From positions 1 through 48,259 of the forward strand of contig PEYM01000077.1 of the NCBI GenBank assembly GCA_002774365.1: DNA of 48,259 nucleotides, read 5' to 3'. Of this stretch, positions 9,901-20,623 are shown in pieces. The notes under the pieces were generated by a model, which worked only from the letters and a program-made list of their open reading frames with translations, was not told where the DNA came from and did no database searches. Source of the stretch: Candidatus Saganbacteria bacterium CG08_land_8_20_14_0_20_45_16 (GTDB taxonomy: Bacteria > Margulisbacteria > WOR-1 > O2-12-FULL-45-9). Both the position numbers and the translations under genes were made by a program. The number at the start of each line of letters is the position of its first letter. Within the stretch, counting starts at the first letter, position 1.

Positions 9901-11098
9901 CCAGACGATCGCGCTTTATGACCCTACGTACGAATATGTCATTGCTAGTGCTGGCGGCAAAGTGACTTATATTGACTTAATTGTTTCTGAAAGAAAAAAG
10001 GAGCACATTGCTAAAAAAGACGGAGAGATTTTTGTTTACAATCCCAAAGTGATCAAGGACTATGATATTCCTAACGAGGCCAAGCTTTTAGTTAAAGAGG
10101 GAGATAAAGTCAAGATTGGGGACGAGGTGGCTATTGGCATAGTAACAAAAACCGGAGGCTTGGTCCTTGAGGCTAAGAAACATAAGGTTGTGGTGGCCCC
10201 AGGGGAAAATTATTTGATCATTGCTGGTTCTCGTGTCTATGTCCAAGAAGGCGAGACCCTAGACAGTTATGACGTGGTTGCCAGGGTTGAATCTATTAGG
10301 CGTGATCCCAGCAAAACTAGGGACATTATTCAAGGGTTGCCAAAGGTTGAGGAACTATTTGAGGCACGCCGACCGCGCAACGCGGCTATTCTGGCAGAAG
10401 TTGATGGAGTTGTTCAAGTGAGAGAAGAAGAAGGGGCCAGGACAGTTAAAATTACCGGGGCCAAGGAAGAAGTTAAAGAATATTTGGTGCCTTATGAGAC
10501 TAGGCTTAGGGTTATTTCCAACGATAAGGTTAATAAAGGTATGCAGTTGACTGAAGGGACGGTTAATCCGCATGATGTTTTAAGGATTAAAGGCGTAAAT
10601 GCAGTTCAAAGCTTTTTAGTTGATGAGGTCTTAAAGATTTACCGCAGTCAGGGCGTGACGATCTCTGATAAGCATGTTGAGGTAATTGTTCGCCAAATGA
10701 CTAAAAAAGTGCGAGTCCTTTCCCCAGGGGAAACAACCCTGTTGCCTGGTGAATTGATCGAAAAGAGCCGACTGGACGCAATGAACATCAAGATTAAAGA
10801 GGACAAGCTAACAGCAACTGATGTTCTACTGGGAATTACCAAAGCTTCCTTAACAACTGAAAGCTTTATTTCCGCAGCTTCTTTCCAAGAAACAGCTAGG
10901 GTCTTAACCGAGGCTGCGGTGCGGGGTAAAGTTGATGAAATGTACGGTCTCAAGGAGAACGTTATTATTGGTAAGCTGATCCCGGCTGGCACTGGTTTTT
11001 CCGGGTATAGCTATTTAGAGCTGGTGCCAACCGCTGGTATCATGGGGCAGCTGGAAGTCGCTGCTCAAGCAGAGGAGAGTGAAAATGCCGACAATTAA
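6929..11098 (+). CDS. rpoC: DNA-directed RNA polymerase subunit beta'
   Basis: This 1389-residue catalytic subunit starts at TTG 6929, nine bases after AGGAGG. The first zinc site uses Cys64, Cys66, Cys79 and Cys82. The Mg-binding NADFDGD motif has Asp455, Asp457 and Asp459. The second zinc site uses Cys789, Cys863, Cys870 and Cys873. The trigger-loop region ([15 protein letters not shown]) follows. The gene is undivided, unlike the split rpoC1/rpoC2 of cyanobacteria. Its last 14 bases overlap rpsL. Confidence 0.98.
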   Translation: MPLVKKQDKDFSFIQIGLASPQQVLSWSFGEVEKSETINYRTFKPERRGLFCEKIFGPVKDWECHCGKYRRVRYRGVVCERCGVEVTTSRVRRERMGHIKLVVPVAHIWYLRGVPGYISLLLDVTTRSLEEVIYYDAFIVTKVDPDIKKLKVGKILREAEYQEALDKHGDKFKAETGAGGVKELLAGIDLAQMVSKLRRELKVATGQKRLKIIKRLRVAEAFHKSGNRPEWMILDNLPVIPPDLRPMVQLEGGRFATSDLNDLYRRVLNRNNRLKKMVNMGAPDMIIRNEKRMLQESVDVLIDNGRRKRAVTGSSGRPLKSLTDIIEGKQGRFRQNLLGKRADYSGRSVIVVGPHLKLHQCGLPKEMALELFKPFVIRKLVDRGMAQNVKSAKRMIEHHDVMVWDILEEVIKGHPVLLNRAPTLHRLGIQAFEPILVEGKAIQIHPLVCPAFNADFDGDQMAVHVPLLYEAQVEARILMLSSNNLLSSASGRPIITPTQDMVLGTYYMTVMNEKENPGNSFCFANDWEAMVANDLEEVHLHAKVKVRRGGEIIETTVGRIKFNYTLNRVLQRRGVTEAYPFINQLLSKKELEKLISNSFNLYGSAITAEIADEIKRLGFKYATLAGVSISIEDLVVPHIKKAVVDKATAQVADLERHFQSGTLSKKEKFIRSLDIWSAVTEEVTQKMLDEFDSLNSVYMMAFSGARGNVQQVRQLSGIRGLMADPSGNIIEIPIKTNFKEGLSVTEYFISSYGARKGLVDTALRTADSGYLTRRLVDVAQDVLITEDDCGTKQGIKLATLREGYEEVIPLWQRLVHRVPVKNVLDPLSSKILAKAGQMIDAEVAKNIYDAGFEEIEVRSVLACEAKKGLCQKCYGLDLSSLRQVNIGEAVGIIAAQSIGEPGTQLTMRTFHIGGVALHKGAKVSVKTKHGGKIHFAEGTEVRQIVDEVGDKLKIIARSTTVYIKVKDKKEEYPLPVGAILTVTDGDKVEAGQTIALYDPTYEYVIASAGGKVTYIDLIVSERKKEHIAKKDGEIFVYNPKVIKDYDIPNEAKLLVKEGDKVKIGDEVAIGIVTKTGGLVLEAKKHKVVVAPGENYLIIAGSRVYVQEGETLDSYDVVARVESIRRDPSKTRDIIQGLPKVEELFEARRPRNAAILAEVDGVVQVREEEGARTVKITGAKEEVKEYLVPYETRLRVISNDKVNKGMQLTEGTVNPHDVLRIKGVNAVQSFLVDEVLKIYRSQGVTISDKHVEVIVRQMTKKVRVLSPGETTLLPGELIEKSRLDAMNIKIKEDKLTATDVLLGITKASLTTESFISAASFQETARVLTEAAVRGKVDEMYGLKENVIIGKLIPAGTGFSGYSYLELVPTAGIMGQLEVAAQAEESENADN

Positions 11099-11471
11099 TC
11101 AGTTGATAAAAAATGGCCGCAAGAAAAACAAGAGCAAGAGCAAAGCGCCAGCGCTGCGTGGTAATCCACTTAGGCGTGGGGTTTGCGTTAGGGTTTACAC
11201 GACCACGCCGAAAAAACCTAATTCTGCTCTGCGTAAGGTGGCCAGGGTCCGTTTGACCACAGGCCTTGAAGTTTCTGCTTATATTCCAGGTATTGGTCAT
11301 AATTTGCAAGAACACTCGGTAGTGTTGGTGCGCGGTGGTAGGGTCAAAGATTTACCAGGTGTTCGTTATCATATTGTGCGGGGCGTTTTTGATGCTGCCG
11401 GGGTTGAGGGCGGTCGCAATCAGGGACGGTCCAAGTATGGGACCAAGAAACCGAAAGGCAAAGGAGGATAA
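11085..11471 (+). CDS. rpsL: 30S ribosomal protein uS12
   Basis: This 128-residue decoding-centre protein has the family motifs [18 protein letters not shown] and the [25 protein letters not shown] loop that contacts streptomycin; both lysines of KKPNS and the K of VKDLPG are the sensitive type. I chose ATG 11085 (MPTINQLI), behind GAGGAG. A GTG at 11079 would add two residues. It overlaps the rpoC end by 14 bases, which suggests translational coupling. Confidence 0.97.
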   Translation: MPTINQLIKNGRKKNKSKSKAPALRGNPLRRGVCVRVYTTTPKKPNSALRKVARVRLTTGLEVSAYIPGIGHNLQEHSVVLVRGGRVKDLPGVRYHIVRGVFDAAGVEGGRNQGRSKYGTKKPKGKGG

Positions 11472-11475
11472 GACA

Positions 11476-11946
11476 TTGCCAAGGTACGGTAAAGTTCCAA
11501 AAAAAGATATCTCTCCGGACTCAGTTTACGATAGTATATTGGTCCACAAGTTTATCAATAAGCTGACCCGCGGTGGAAAAAAGAGCCGTGCGGAAAGCAT
11601 TGTTTATTCTGCTTTAGATGAGGTTAAGAATAAATTGAACAAAAGCCCACTAGCAGCTTTTGAAAAAGCGTTGGAGAATTTGGCGCCTTTAGTTGAGGTG
11701 AAGGCCCGGCGGGTAGGTGGAGCAACGTATCAGATCCCGATTGAGGTTACAAAAGCTAGGGGATTGGCTATGGCGATGAAGTGGTTGCGGGATGTTTGCC
11801 GGCAGCGGGCTGGCAAATCAACGGTCGAAAGGTTAGTTACTGAGTTGATCGACGCGCACAATGGTACTGGAGCGGCGATAAAAAAGAAAGAGGATCTGCA
11901 TAAGACGGCCGAGGCTAATAAAGCCTTTGCCCATTTTAGGTGGTAG
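11476..11946 (+). CDS. rpsG: 30S ribosomal protein uS7
   Basis: This 156-residue uS7 nucleates assembly of the 30S head. TTG 11476 (MPRYGKVPKKDI) is the start. It lies eight bases after the AGGAGG that overlaps the rpsL stop, and it gives the exact usual family length. Longer frames reach back into rpsL and have no ribosome site. The signatures GGKKSRAESIVYSAL, RRVGGATYQIP and MAMKWLRDVCRQR are seen. Confidence 0.96.
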   Translation: MPRYGKVPKKDISPDSVYDSILVHKFINKLTRGGKKSRAESIVYSALDEVKNKLNKSPLAAFEKALENLAPLVEVKARRVGGATYQIPIEVTKARGLAMAMKWLRDVCRQRAGKSTVERLVTELIDAHNGTGAAIKKKEDLHKTAEANKAFAHFRW

Positions 11947-11952
11947 AAACGA

Positions 11953-14037
11953 ATGGTAAGAAAACACGCATTAGATAAATATCGTAATATAGGATTTGCG
12001 GCTCATATTGACGCTGGCAAGACAACAACGACCGAGCGCGTGCTTTTTTACAGCGGCCGGTTGCACCGAGTAGGTGAGGTCCATGATGGAACAGCCACTA
12101 TGGACTGGATGGAGCAGGAAAAAGAGCGTGGTATTACTATTACCTCAGCGGCCACGACCACTTTTTGGAAGGATTACCGGATCAATATTATTGATACGCC
12201 TGGCCACGTTGATTTTACTGTTGAGGTTGAAAGGTCACTCCGGGTTTTGGACGGAGTTGTCATAATCTTTTGCGCGGTTGGCGGTGTTCAACCGCAATCA
12301 GAGACAGTTTGGCGTCAAGCAACCCGATATAGCGTACCGCGCATTGCTTTTATCAATAAAATGGACAGGGTAGGCGCTGATTTTTATCGTGTGATGGCGC
12401 AGATTGAAGAACGTTTACTGGCCAAGCCAGTTGCCTTCCAGTTGCCGATTGGGGCAGAAGATAAATTTATTGGGATCATTGATCTGGTTGAGATGGAAGC
12501 GGTAGTTTACCAGGACGAGATGGGCTTAAAATTTGAGCGTCAGCCAATACCTGAAGAGCTAAAAGCTAAGGCCAAAGAGTATCATGATAAATTGGTTGAA
12601 GCGGCCGCTGAATCAGACGATAAATTGCTTGAGAAATATTTGGCTGGCGAACCCTTGACTAAGGAACAGTTTAAGAAAGGCTTAAGGGATGCGACTATCT
12701 CGGCAAAAATTATTCCGGTTGTTTGCGGTACAGCCTTTAAAAACCGTGGGGTTCAACCATTGCTAGACGCGATTATTGATTATCTGCCATCGCCGCTGGA
12801 CAAGGAAAATGTCAAGGGGATCGACCCTAAATCGGGCAAGGAGGTTGAACGCAGGACTGCGGATGACGAACCTTTTGCCGCCTTAGCCTTCAAGATCATG
12901 ACTGATCCCTATGTGGGCCGCTTGACATTTTTTAGGGTTTATTCAGGGACCCTTTCGGCCGGCTCTTATATTTATAATTCTGTTAAAGATAAAAAAGAAC
13001 GGCTTAGCCGGATCCTGCAGATGCACGCGAACAAACGAGAGGAAATTTCTGAGATTGGGGCTGGTGATATTGCAGCGGCTGTTGGCCTAAAGGCAGCAGC
13101 AACCGGTGATACTTTAAGCGATGTTGATCAGCCGATTATTTTGGAATCCATTCAATTCCCCGAGCCGGTCATTTTTGTGGCGATCGAGCCCAAGACCAAA
13201 GGCGATCAAGAGCGCCTAGGGATTGCTTTGAGCAAGTTGGCTGAAGAAGACCCAACCTTTAGGGTCAAGGGCGATCCTGAGACTGGACAAACAATTATCT
13301 CAGGCATGGGCGAGCTACATTTAGAAATCATTGTTGATCGTTTGTTTAGGGAGTTTAAAGTTGAAGCTAATGTTGGTAAGCCTCAAGTTTCTTACAAAGA
13401 AACCATTCGTGGTTCAGCTGAAGTCGAAGGTAAATTTATTCGTCAAACCGGCGGCCGTGGTCAGTATGGCCATGTGTATCTCAAAGTAGAACCGCTCGAA
13501 GCAGCCAAGGGTTTTGAGTTTGTTAATAAAATTGTTGGTGGCTCGATCCCTAGGGAATATATCCCAGCCGTGGAATCAGGGGTTAAAGAGGCGATGAATA
13601 CCGGTGTCTTGGCTGGCTATCCGGCCATTGATATTAGAGTGACACTTTTTGATGGTTCTTATCATGACGTTGATTCGTCAGAGATCGCTTTTAAAATTGC
13701 TGGCTCCATGGCTTTTAAGAGCGGGTTTTTAAAAAGTAAGCCGGTTTTGCTTGAGCCGATCATGCAAGTGGAAGTTGTGGTGCCTGAAGAATATATGGGT
13801 GAGGTTATCGGCGATATTAACAGTCGTCGAGGTAGGATTGAAGGCATGGAATCACATCGTGGCATCCAGACGATCAAGGCCAAGACTCCTTTGGCGTCGA
13901 TGTTTGGTTATTCAACGGCACTGCGTTCCTTGACACAAGGGCGCGGAACATATAGTATGGAGTTTTGCGAATATAGCGAGCTGCCGAAAAATCTGGCTGA
14001 TGAAATCATTGCAAAAACAAAAGGAACTAGTAGCTAG
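11953..14037 (+). CDS. fusA: translation elongation factor G
   Basis: This 694-residue EF-G drives translocation and, with RRF, ribosome recycling. G1 [10 protein letters not shown] begins at residue 17, followed by GITITSA (switch), DTPGHVDF with the catalytic His, and [10 protein letters not shown]. Domain IV carries [12 protein letters not shown]. It is the canonical copy; a diverged paralogue lies at 40235-42277. EF-Tu (tuf), which usually follows fusA, is missing here. Confidence 0.97.
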   Translation: MVRKHALDKYRNIGFAAHIDAGKTTTTERVLFYSGRLHRVGEVHDGTATMDWMEQEKERGITITSAATTTFWKDYRINIIDTPGHVDFTVEVERSLRVLDGVVIIFCAVGGVQPQSETVWRQATRYSVPRIAFINKMDRVGADFYRVMAQIEERLLAKPVAFQLPIGAEDKFIGIIDLVEMEAVVYQDEMGLKFERQPIPEELKAKAKEYHDKLVEAAAESDDKLLEKYLAGEPLTKEQFKKGLRDATISAKIIPVVCGTAFKNRGVQPLLDAIIDYLPSPLDKENVKGIDPKSGKEVERRTADDEPFAALAFKIMTDPYVGRLTFFRVYSGTLSAGSYIYNSVKDKKERLSRILQMHANKREEISEIGAGDIAAAVGLKAAATGDTLSDVDQPIILESIQFPEPVIFVAIEPKTKGDQERLGIALSKLAEEDPTFRVKGDPETGQTIISGMGELHLEIIVDRLFREFKVEANVGKPQVSYKETIRGSAEVEGKFIRQTGGRGQYGHVYLKVEPLEAAKGFEFVNKIVGGSIPREYIPAVESGVKEAMNTGVLAGYPAIDIRVTLFDGSYHDVDSSEIAFKIAGSMAFKSGFLKSKPVLLEPIMQVEVVVPEEYMGEVIGDINSRRGRIEGMESHRGIQTIKAKTPLASMFGYSTALRSLTQGRGTYSMEFCEYSELPKNLADEIIAKTKGTSS

Positions 14038-14059
14038 GAGCGAAAAGGGGAAGTAAAGA

Positions 14060-14371
14060 ATGGCAAGACAAAGGATTAGGATAAAGTTAAAAAGTTACGA
14101 TCATCGGGTTTTGGATCAATCAGCTGCTAAAATAGTTGAAACAGCCAAGCGGGCTGGGGCTTTTGTATCTGGGCCAGTACCCCTGCCAACCGAGATCGAA
14201 AAATATTGTGTGTTGCGCTCGCCGCACGTAGATAAAAAATCAAGGGAGATCTTTGAGATCAGGACGCATAAACGCTTGATCGATATTTTGGACCCGCCGC
14301 CGCAAACTGTTGATGCTTTAATGCAGCTTGATCTGCCGGCGGGCGTTGATATTGAGATAAAAATGGGGTAA
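14060..14371 (+). CDS. rpsJ: 30S ribosomal protein uS10
   Basis: This 103-residue uS10 (NusE) is a 30S head protein that also joins NusB in antitermination. The motifs [18 protein letters not shown] and [40 protein letters not shown] are family hallmarks, read here as two neighbouring blocks. It opens the S10 series and overlaps rplC by one base (TAATG). Confidence 0.97.
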   Translation: MARQRIRIKLKSYDHRVLDQSAAKIVETAKRAGAFVSGPVPLPTEIEKYCVLRSPHVDKKSREIFEIRTHKRLIDILDPPPQTVDALMQLDLPAGVDIEIKMG

Positions 14372-15081
14372 TGGTAAAAATGATGGCAGATCAAAAAAAC
14401 TTAAAAACTGAAGAACTTAAGAACGAAAAAACAACTGGTTTGCAACTAGACAAGATCGTGGGCAAGAAAATAGGGATGACCCAGCTTTTTGACAAAATTG
14501 GCAACGTTATTCCTGTTACAGTGATCGAGGCTGGTCCTTGTTTTGTGACCCAGATAAAAACAGCTGAAAAAGATGGTTATAATGCAGTGCAACTGGGCTT
14601 CATTGATGCTAAAAAATTAAACAAGCCCAAGGCTGGCCATCTTAAAGGCAAAAAATGTCGTTATCTTCGAGAATTTAGACTTGAGACTCTGCCTAAATTA
14701 GCGCTGGGCCAAGAGTTAAAAGTTGATGCTTTTAATCCTGGTGATGTGGTGGAGATTTCTGGGATTTCAATTGGCAAAGGCTTTGCCGGCACAGTAAAAA
14801 AATACCATCATGGCCGGGGTCCAATGACCCATGGTTCAAAGTCCCATCGTATCCCTGGTTCAATTGGGGCAGGGACAACTCCAGGCAGGGTGCTAAAGGG
14901 CCGAAAAATGTCAGGCCGAATGGGTGGAGTTATTGTGCTTGAAGTTAATCTTGGGGTGGTCCAAATAGATCTAGAAAAAAATTTGCTGCTGGTCAAGGGC
15001 TCTGTTCCTGGCAAAGCAGGTAATATTGTAACCATTAATCGGGTGGCAGTGGCCAAACCCATAGTAGGGAAGGACGAATAA
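14371..15081 (+). CDS. rplC: 50S ribosomal protein uL3
   Basis: This 236-residue uL3 is an early assembly protein near the peptidyl-transferase centre. The usual N-terminus ([14 protein letters not shown]) begins only at about residue 25, so about 24 charged residues are extra. Alternative starts at 14380 or 14383 would trim three or four of them. The core loop [21 protein letters not shown] is conserved. It shares one base with rpsJ and one with rplD. Confidence 0.96.
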   Translation: MVKMMADQKNLKTEELKNEKTTGLQLDKIVGKKIGMTQLFDKIGNVIPVTVIEAGPCFVTQIKTAEKDGYNAVQLGFIDAKKLNKPKAGHLKGKKCRYLREFRLETLPKLALGQELKVDAFNPGDVVEISGISIGKGFAGTVKKYHHGRGPMTHGSKSHRIPGSIGAGTTPGRVLKGRKMSGRMGGVIVLEVNLGVVQIDLEKNLLLVKGSVPGKAGNIVTINRVAVAKPIVGKDE

Positions 15082-15704
15082 TGACGAATTTACCATTGGT
15101 GAAATTAACTGGTGAGAGTGCTGGGGAGTTATCTGTTTCTGAAAAGATTTTTGCTGAGCCAGCCCATGATCATGTAGTGCATTCAGTTATTGTCTGGCTG
15201 CAGGCAGCGATGCGACAAGGGACCCATTCTACCAAGACCAAAGCCGAGGTCCGCGGTGGTGGCAGGAAACCCTGGAAGCAAAAAGGCACAGGTCGAGCCA
15301 GGGCTGGGAGCATTCGTTCCCCGTTATGGCGCAAGGGTGGCGTTGTTTTTGGTCCCAAGCCAAGGAGCTATAATTATGCTTTACCTCGTAAGATAAGAAA
15401 GCTGGCTCTTAGGGTGTTATTGTCAGAGAAGGTTGTTCAAGGGCAGATTAAAGTTGTGGAAGAGTTTAAACTGAGCGAGGCCAAGACAAAGGTTGCGGCC
15501 AAATTTTTGCAGGATCTTGGCGTCAGCGGAAAAATCCTGCTGGTTTCTGGTGAAAAGCTTGAAATTTTCCAAAAAAGCTTTCGAAATTTAAAAGGGGTTT
15601 GTCTAAGCGCAGCTAACGAACTGACTGCCCTTAATCTGATTCGGGCCAAGTGGGTTGTGCTGGACAAATCAGCTGTGGCCAAACTTGAGGAGGGTTTAAA
15701 GTAG
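15081..15704 (+). CDS. rplD: 50S ribosomal protein uL4
   Basis: This 207-residue uL4 lines the exit tunnel through its extended loop (RQGTHSTKTKAEVRGGGRKP, then WKQKGTGRARAGSIRSP). In E. coli L4 represses the S10 operon, but no comparable leader is apparent here because rpsJ lies 22 bases after fusA. Start ATG 15081 overlaps the rplC stop by one base. Confidence 0.96.
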   Translation: MTNLPLVKLTGESAGELSVSEKIFAEPAHDHVVHSVIVWLQAAMRQGTHSTKTKAEVRGGGRKPWKQKGTGRARAGSIRSPLWRKGGVVFGPKPRSYNYALPRKIRKLALRVLLSEKVVQGQIKVVEEFKLSEAKTKVAAKFLQDLGVSGKILLVSGEKLEIFQKSFRNLKGVCLSAANELTALNLIRAKWVVLDKSAVAKLEEGLK

Positions 15705-15985
15705 TGTTGCCTGAACAAATTATTATAGAGCCGTTAATTACTGAGAAGGCAGTTGGGGCCAGGGTTTTGAGCTGCTATGTGTTCAAGGTCAGGCCAGAAG
15801 CGACTAAAATTAGCGTGGCCATGGCGATTGAAAAATTGTTTAAGGTTAAGGTCAAGGCAGTTAATACTGTTAAAGTTAGGCCAAAACGTAAGATCGTGGG
15901 CAAGTCAATTGGTCAAACCTCTCAGTGGAAAAAAGCCTATGTTACGCTTGAGCCAGGACAAAAAATTGAGGAGTTAGAAGTTTAA
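15704..15985 (+). CDS. rplW: 50S ribosomal protein uL23
   Basis: This 93-residue uL23 sits at the tunnel exit, where SRP and trigger factor dock. It starts at GTG 15704 inside the rplD stop (TAGTG). A TTG at 15707 is the only close alternative. The motifs [11 protein letters not shown] and [18 protein letters not shown] are typical, as is its position between rplD and rplB. Confidence 0.95.
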   Translation: MLPEQIIIEPLITEKAVGARVLSCYVFKVRPEATKISVAMAIEKLFKVKVKAVNTVKVRPKRKIVGKSIGQTSQWKKAYVTLEPGQKIEELEV

Positions 15986-16809
15986 TGGGAGTAAAGCAAA
16001 AGAGGCCGCTGACACCTGGCCAACGTTTCCAAGTTTCAGACGATTATTCTGATTTGACAAAGTTTGAACCAGAAAAATCCTTGCTCAGTCGATTGCCGCG
16101 CACTGCTGGCCGCGATTGCCGTGGTCGGGTTAGTGCCCGTCATCGTGGCGGTGGTAACCTCAGGCTTTATCGCCAAATTGATTTTAAGCGCGATAAAGAT
16201 ATGGTGGCTAGAGTCCTGGGCATAGAATATGACCCAAATCGTAATGCGAGGATTGCGTTGCTTGAGTATGAAGATGGTGAGAGGCGCTATATTTTGGCTC
16301 CGATCGGTCTTAATGATGGTGATAAGGTTACTTCTGGAGTTGAAGTTGATATTAAGCCTGGCAATGCCTTGCCGCTTAGCTCTATCCCAGTTGGTACGAC
16401 TATCCATAATATTGAGCTTGAGCCTGGTCGGGGTGGCAAAATGGCTCGTTCAGCTGGCGCTGGAGTGATGCTTTTAGCAAAAGAAAAAGGTTACGCGATC
16501 ATTAAAATGACTTCTGGTGAACAACGCATGGTTCACCTTTCTTGCCGGGCCACTGTTGGTCAAGTAGGCAACCTTGATGCTAAAAATGTTTTTCTGGGCA
16601 AGGCGGGCAAGCGTCGACACTTAGGTTGGCGGCCCCAGGTTCGTGGTGTAGCCATGAACCCGTGTGACCACCCGCATGGTGGTGGTGAGGGCAAGGCCCC
16701 GATTGGACGCAAACAGCCGGTTACTCCTTGGGGTAAGCCGACTTTGGGTAAAAAGACGAGAAAACCACGCCGGCGGAGCGAGCGGTTTATTTTAAAGCGG
16801 AGGAAATAG
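15985..16809 (+). CDS. rplB: 50S ribosomal protein uL2
   Basis: This 274-residue uL2 is needed for subunit joining and peptidyl transfer. The signatures [19 protein letters not shown] and [17 protein letters not shown] are intact; the latter holds the histidine (HPHGGGEG) close to the peptidyl-transferase centre. The C-terminal [17 protein letters not shown] tail is conserved. The start overlaps the rplW stop by one base. Confidence 0.97.
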   Translation: MGVKQKRPLTPGQRFQVSDDYSDLTKFEPEKSLLSRLPRTAGRDCRGRVSARHRGGGNLRLYRQIDFKRDKDMVARVLGIEYDPNRNARIALLEYEDGERRYILAPIGLNDGDKVTSGVEVDIKPGNALPLSSIPVGTTIHNIELEPGRGGKMARSAGAGVMLLAKEKGYAIIKMTSGEQRMVHLSCRATVGQVGNLDAKNVFLGKAGKRRHLGWRPQVRGVAMNPCDHPHGGGEGKAPIGRKQPVTPWGKPTLGKKTRKPRRRSERFILKRRK

Positions 16810-16811
16810 AG

Positions 16812-17102
16812 ATGGCAAGATCAAAAAATAAAGGGCCGTATATAGACGAAAAGTTATTGCGCAAGTTGCAGAAAATGGAGCAATCCGGAGAAAAGAAAGT
16901 CATTAAGACTTGGGCGCGCAGTTCAACCATCGTGCCTGAGATGATTGGTTATACTTTTGCTGTCCATAACGGTCGCAAGCACATTCCGATTTACATTACA
17001 GATAACATGGTCGGTCATAAGCTGGGCGAGTTTTCTCACACCAGACTTTTCAGAGGGCACAGTGCGCCAACAGATAAAGCAACTGCGGCGGTTGTAGCAT
17101 GA
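16812..17102 (+). CDS. rpsS: 30S ribosomal protein uS19
   Basis: This 96-residue uS19 of the 30S head contacts S13 and the A-site t[29 protein letters not shown], and [16 protein letters not shown] are hallmark blocks. It ends in TGA and overlaps rplV by four bases (ATGA). That stop is one of the examples showing that UGA terminates translation in this genome. Confidence 0.97.
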   Translation: MARSKNKGPYIDEKLLRKLQKMEQSGEKKVIKTWARSSTIVPEMIGYTFAVHNGRKHIPIYITDNMVGHKLGEFSHTRLFRGHSAPTDKATAAVVA

Positions 17103-17479
17103 CACGAGTGAAAGCCAAAAGTAAATGGGTGCGCATAGCCCCGCGTAAGGTTTCCCGGATAATGGATCTGGTCCGTGGTAAACCTGTGGCCCAGGCTATT
17201 GACATGCTAGGCTTAATGCCGCATAAAGGTGCGAAGATCCTCAAAGAAGTGATCAAGTCAGCCATGGCTAATGCTGTTAATAATTATAAGTTACAACAGG
17301 CTGAGCTAAAGGTCTTAGAAGTTTATGTTAATAAAGGGGTGGACCTAAAACGTTGGCGGGCCAAGGCCCGCGGCCGGGTAGGGAGTATCCTAAAACGAAC
17401 CAGCCATTTAACGGTGTTTGTGGGTGTGCCCGAAGTGCCAGCTCAAATGGAAACCGAGAAAATTAAGGAGGAAAATTAA
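17099..17479 (+). CDS. rplV: 50S ribosomal protein uL22
   Basis: This 126-residue uL22 reaches into the exit tunnel with a beta hairpin; the tip region ([14 protein letters not shown]) is seen at about residues 80-95. [20 protein letters not shown] is the globular signature. The C-terminal tail ([16 protein letters not shown]) is a little longer than usual. It overlaps rpsS by four bases and rpsC by one. Confidence 0.96.
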   Translation: MTRVKAKSKWVRIAPRKVSRIMDLVRGKPVAQAIDMLGLMPHKGAKILKEVIKSAMANAVNNYKLQQAELKVLEVYVNKGVDLKRWRAKARGRVGSILKRTSHLTVFVGVPEVPAQMETEKIKEEN

Positions 17480-18153
17480 TGGGGCAGAAGGTTCATCCCA
17501 AAGGACTGCGGCTCGGTATTATAGAAGGTTGGGACAGTTTTTGGTATGCTAGTGATGCTGAGTACAGCAAGGCTTTGGCCGAGGATATAGCTTTAAGAAA
17601 GTTCCTTAAAGAAAGTTTATACAAAGCTGGCATTTCAAAAATTTTCATTGCCCGTAAAGCTAATCAGATCGAGGTTAATATCCATACTGCTAGGCCCGGT
17701 TTAATTATTGGAAAAGGCGGCAAGGATATCACCCTGATCCGGGAAAAATTAATACAGCGGACTGGCCGGCAGATCCAGATCAATGTTATTGAGGAGAAAA
17801 AGCCAGAATCTTGTGCTGTTTTAGTGGCTGAATTTATTGCCTCCCAGCTTGAGAAACGCGTGGCTTTCCGCCGGGCGATGAAACAAGCTGTTTCTAAGGG
17901 TTTGCGAGCAGGTGCCAAGGGGATTAAGATCATGTGTGCTGGCCGTTTAGGTGGGGCCGAAATCGCCCGGACAGAAAAGTATCGGGCTGGGCGTGTCCCG
18001 TTGCAAACCTTAAGGGCAAATGTGGCTTATGGTTTTGCAGAAGCGAAAACCCTGTACGGCAAGATCGGGGTAAAAGTTTGGGTTTTTCACGGTGAGGTCT
18101 TAGCCCGAGGCGAAAAAAAACCTGTAGCAGAAAAAAAGGAGACGAGTAATTAA
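17479..18153 (+). CDS. rpsC: 30S ribosomal protein uS3
   Basis: This 224-residue uS3 forms the mRNA entry and helicase site together with S4 and S5. The N-terminal [14 protein letters not shown], the KH-domain [11 protein letters not shown] (residues about 73-83), and the C-domain [20 protein letters not shown] are present. A short charged tail follows residue 210. It shares one base with both neighbours. Confidence 0.97.
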   Translation: MGQKVHPKGLRLGIIEGWDSFWYASDAEYSKALAEDIALRKFLKESLYKAGISKIFIARKANQIEVNIHTARPGLIIGKGGKDITLIREKLIQRTGRQIQINVIEEKKPESCAVLVAEFIASQLEKRVAFRRAMKQAVSKGLRAGAKGIKIMCAGRLGGAEIARTEKYRAGRVPLQTLRANVAYGFAEAKTLYGKIGVKVWVFHGEVLARGEKKPVAEKKETSN

Positions 18154-18563
18154 TGGCACTGATCCCAGCAAAAACAAAATTTAGAAAACACCAGAGGCGC
18201 AGACTTCGGGGCAAGGCTTCGGCTGGAGAAACTATTCAGTTTGGCGAATTTGCTCTGCAGTCCATGGAAGTGGCTTATCTATCAACAAACCAGATTGAGT
18301 CAGCTAGAAAGGCTTTGACCCATTACTTGAAGCGTGGCGGTAAGGTTTGGCTACGAATATTTGCGGATAAGGTAATTACGGGCCGTCCAGCTGAGACCAG
18401 GATGGGTGGTGGCAAGGGTGCGCCGCTAGCTTTTGTTGCCCCGGTCAAGATTGGTCATATCATTTTTGAGATTGGTGGGGTAACACTTGATAATGCTAAG
18501 GCAGCCTTTCGTTTAGCTAGTTATAAATTGCCTATCAAGACGAGATTTGTGGAGAAACACTAA
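18153..18563 (+). CDS. rplP: 50S ribosomal protein uL16
   Basis: This 136-residue uL16 contacts A- and P-site tRNA and completes the 50S centre. [14 protein letters not shown] at the N-terminus and RMGGGKGAP near residue 80 are characteristic. The length is as expected. The start overlaps the rpsC stop (TAATG). Confidence 0.97.
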   Translation: MALIPAKTKFRKHQRRRLRGKASAGETIQFGEFALQSMEVAYLSTNQIESARKALTHYLKRGGKVWLRIFADKVITGRPAETRMGGGKGAPLAFVAPVKIGHIIFEIGGVTLDNAKAAFRLASYKLPIKTRFVEKH

Positions 18564-18565
18564 TT

Positions 18566-18757
18566 ATGAAAACTACTGAGTTAAGAGAATTGACAAAGGC
18601 CGAGCTTGAAAAAAAGCTTGGAGAATTACGACGCGAACTAATGATGTCCAGGTTTGCTTTAGCTAATCAACAACTCAAGAACCCGTTAAAATTGCGTCAA
18701 TTAAAGCGTGATGTTGCTCGGATCCTTACAATCATGAACGAGAAAGGAGACCACTAA
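18566..18757 (+). CDS. rpmC: 50S ribosomal protein uL29
   Basis: This 63-residue two-helix protein lies near the tunnel exit beside uL23. MKTTELRELTKAELEKKLGELRREL and the LANQQLKNPLKLRQLKRDVARI helix are typical of the family; I name them as two separate blocks. It lies between rplP and rpsQ as in most S10 operons. Confidence 0.96.
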   Translation: MKTTELRELTKAELEKKLGELRRELMMSRFALANQQLKNPLKLRQLKRDVARILTIMNEKGDH

Positions 18758-18758
18758 C

Positions 18759-19115
18759 GTGTCAAGCGCTGCCAAACCAGAAAAACGAGCCAAAAGAAAA
18801 CAAAAGACCGGTATTGTCACTAGCGTTAAAATGCATAAGACCATAGTGGTAATGGTTGAGCAGACTTTTCGTCATCCTTTTTATCAAAAGGTGGTCCGTC
18901 GGACAGTCAAGTTTAAAGTCCATGATGAAACAAATTCTTGCCAGGTCGGTGACCTAGTTGAGATTATGGAGACCAGGCCGATTTCTAAGGAGAAGCATTG
19001 GCGTCTGCTTAGGGTTATTGGCAAAGGCAAGGTCGCTTTGCGTGATCTGCCCAAGAAAATAGTTGAGGCTAAGGCTGAGGTAGACCAGCCAGTGGCAATG
19101 GAGGAAGCAAGTTGA
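18759..19115 (+). CDS. rpsQ: 30S ribosomal protein uS17
   Basis: This 118-residue uS17 is longer than the usual 80-90 because both ends carry charged additions: about 12 basic residues before [18 protein letters not shown], and about 20 ([15 protein letters not shown]) after the core. The OB-fold core and [14 protein letters not shown] are conserved. It starts at GTG 18759 after GGAG and overlaps rplN by four bases. Confidence 0.95.
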   Translation: MSSAAKPEKRAKRKQKTGIVTSVKMHKTIVVMVEQTFRHPFYQKVVRRTVKFKVHDETNSCQVGDLVEIMETRPISKEKHWRLLRVIGKGKVALRDLPKKIVEAKAEVDQPVAMEEAS

Positions 19116-19483
19116 TTCAACCAAGAAGTATGCTAACAGTGGCTGACAATAGCGGTGCCCGGATTGTTATGTGTATTCGGGTGTTGGGCGGCTCAAACCG
19201 CCGTTATGCTGGCATTGGTGATGTGATAGTTGCTGTAGTTAAAGAAGCAAACCCCAATATGACTGTGAAAAAGAGTGAGGTTGTTTATGCAGTGATTGTT
19301 AGGTTGCGCAAGCCAGTGCGCCGACCAGACGGCTCTTGTGTTTGTTTTGATGACAATGCAGTGGTGATCGTTTCCAAAGAAGGGAACAATCCTCGAGGCA
19401 CCAGGGTTTTTGGCCCAGTGGCTAGGGAGTTGCGAGAAAAAAACTTCATGAAGATTATCTCGCTAGCTCCAGAGGTGGTATAA
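19112..19483 (+). CDS. rplN: 50S ribosomal protein uL14
   Basis: This 123-residue uL14 forms intersubunit bridges. The TTG start at 19112 lies within the rpsQ stop (TTGA) and behind GAGGAA, giving [17 protein letters not shown], the standard N-terminus. [14 protein letters not shown] and [16 protein letters not shown] confirm the family. There is no better ATG upstream. Confidence 0.96.
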   Translation: MIQPRSMLTVADNSGARIVMCIRVLGGSNRRYAGIGDVIVAVVKEANPNMTVKKSEVVYAVIVRLRKPVRRPDGSCVCFDDNAVVIVSKEGNNPRGTRVFGPVARELREKNFMKIISLAPEVV

Positions 19484-19485
19484 AA

Positions 19486-19833
19486 ATGTCTAAGGCAAAA
19501 AAACCAACATTTAAGAAATTGAAGATTAAAAAAGGCGATACGGTTATTGTTTTGTCAGGCCGAGACAAGAATAAAAAGGGCAAAGTGCTCGAGGTCTTTT
19601 TGGATAGCTCTGAGGTCATTGTTGAGCGGGTCAATATTGTTAAGCGACACTTGCGACCTACCCGCAGTTTTCAGGGGGGGATCATTGAAAAACCGTTGCC
19701 GGTCAAGATCTCGAAGTTAATGTTAGTTTGTCCTAGATGTAATACCCCGGCTAGGGTCAAACGCCAGATTAATGAGGACAAGCTTGTCAGGGTTTGTAAG
19801 CGTTGCAATGAAATTGTGGACAAGGTGAAATAA
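19486..19833 (+). CDS. rplX: 50S ribosomal protein uL24
   Basis: This 115-residue assembly-initiating protein begins with a KOW domain ([21 protein letters not shown] at about 13-33). The C-terminal part holds two CxxC pairs (CPRC and CKRC, about 83-86 and 105-108), a zinc-ribbon-like arrangement found in some bacterial uL24 but not in E. coli. It follows rplN by two bases. Confidence 0.96.
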   Translation: MSKAKKPTFKKLKIKKGDTVIVLSGRDKNKKGKVLEVFLDSSEVIVERVNIVKRHLRPTRSFQGGIIEKPLPVKISKLMLVCPRCNTPARVKRQINEDKLVRVCKRCNEIVDKVK

Positions 19834-19834
19834 G

Positions 19835-20383
19835 ATGGCACAAAATTTACAGGAGAAATTTCAAAAAGAGATTATTCCTACGCTTCTAAAGAATGGGTAC
19901 TTTAAAAATATTATGGAGGTTCCCAAACTAGTTAAAGTGGTGATCAACCGTGGCGTGGGGGAGGCTAGAGAAAATCCAAAATTATTTGAAGCGTCAGCTA
20001 ATGAGCTGACCGAGATTGTCGGGCAAAAACCAGAGACCAAGCTGGCTAAAAAAGCGATTGCGGCTTTTAAGATCAGACAAGGTTTGCCAGTTGGGCTAAG
20101 GGTGACATTGCGTGGCAAGCGGATGTACGATTTTTTAAACAAATTTATCAATATTTGCTTGCCTAAGATCCGTGATTTTAAGGGGATTAGTCCCAAAGCT
20201 TTTGACGGCCAGGGCAATTATTCTCTAGGGATTAAGGAACAGTTGATTTTTCCCGAAGTTGATTATGAAAAGGTAGACAGGGTTAGGGGAATGGACATTA
20301 CTATTGTTACGTCTGCGCGCAAAGATGAGGATGCTAAACAGCTTTTGGAAGCGTTAGGTTTTCCTTTCCGCAGTGCGGCATAG
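19835..20383 (+). CDS. rplE: 50S ribosomal protein uL5
   Basis: This 182-residue uL5 binds 5S rRNA and contacts P-site t[40 protein letters not shown] and the [21 protein letters not shown] block are typical. It is the usual length of about 180 and starts one base after rplX. Confidence 0.97.
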   Translation: MAQNLQEKFQKEIIPTLLKNGYFKNIMEVPKLVKVVINRGVGEARENPKLFEASANELTEIVGQKPETKLAKKAIAAFKIRQGLPVGLRVTLRGKRMYDFLNKFINICLPKIRDFKGISPKAFDGQGNYSLGIKEQLIFPEVDYEKVDRVRGMDITIVTSARKDEDAKQLLEALGFPFRSAA

Positions 20384-20404
20384 GTTAATTGAAAGGAGTC
20401 TTGG

Positions 20405-20590
20405 ATGGCAAAGAAGTCTTGGTTGGAAAAATTAAAAAAAGAACCCAAGTTTGAGACTAGGCGCAAGAACCGTTGTTTTATGTGTGGCCGGGCGCGGTCT
20501 TTTATTAGGAAATTTGGGCTTTGCAGGATTTGCTTCAGGAAACTGGCGCTTAGCGGCCAGCTGCCTGGGGTAACAAAATCAAGCTGGTAA
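20405..20590 (+). CDS. rpsZ: 30S ribosomal protein uS14, zinc-binding type
   Basis: This 61-residue uS14 is the short C+ type with four cysteines: CFMCGR near 25-28 and CRICFR near 41-44. This form needs zinc and lacks the longer E. coli N-terminal region. [19 protein letters not shown] and the ending PGVTKSSW are characteristic. It is preceded by AAAGGAGT. Confidence 0.96.
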   Translation: MAKKSWLEKLKKEPKFETRRKNRCFMCGRARSFIRKFGLCRICFRKLALSGQLPGVTKSSW

Positions 20591-20623
20591 GAAATTCAAC
20601 TAGTTAAATTAAGGAGGCAATGA

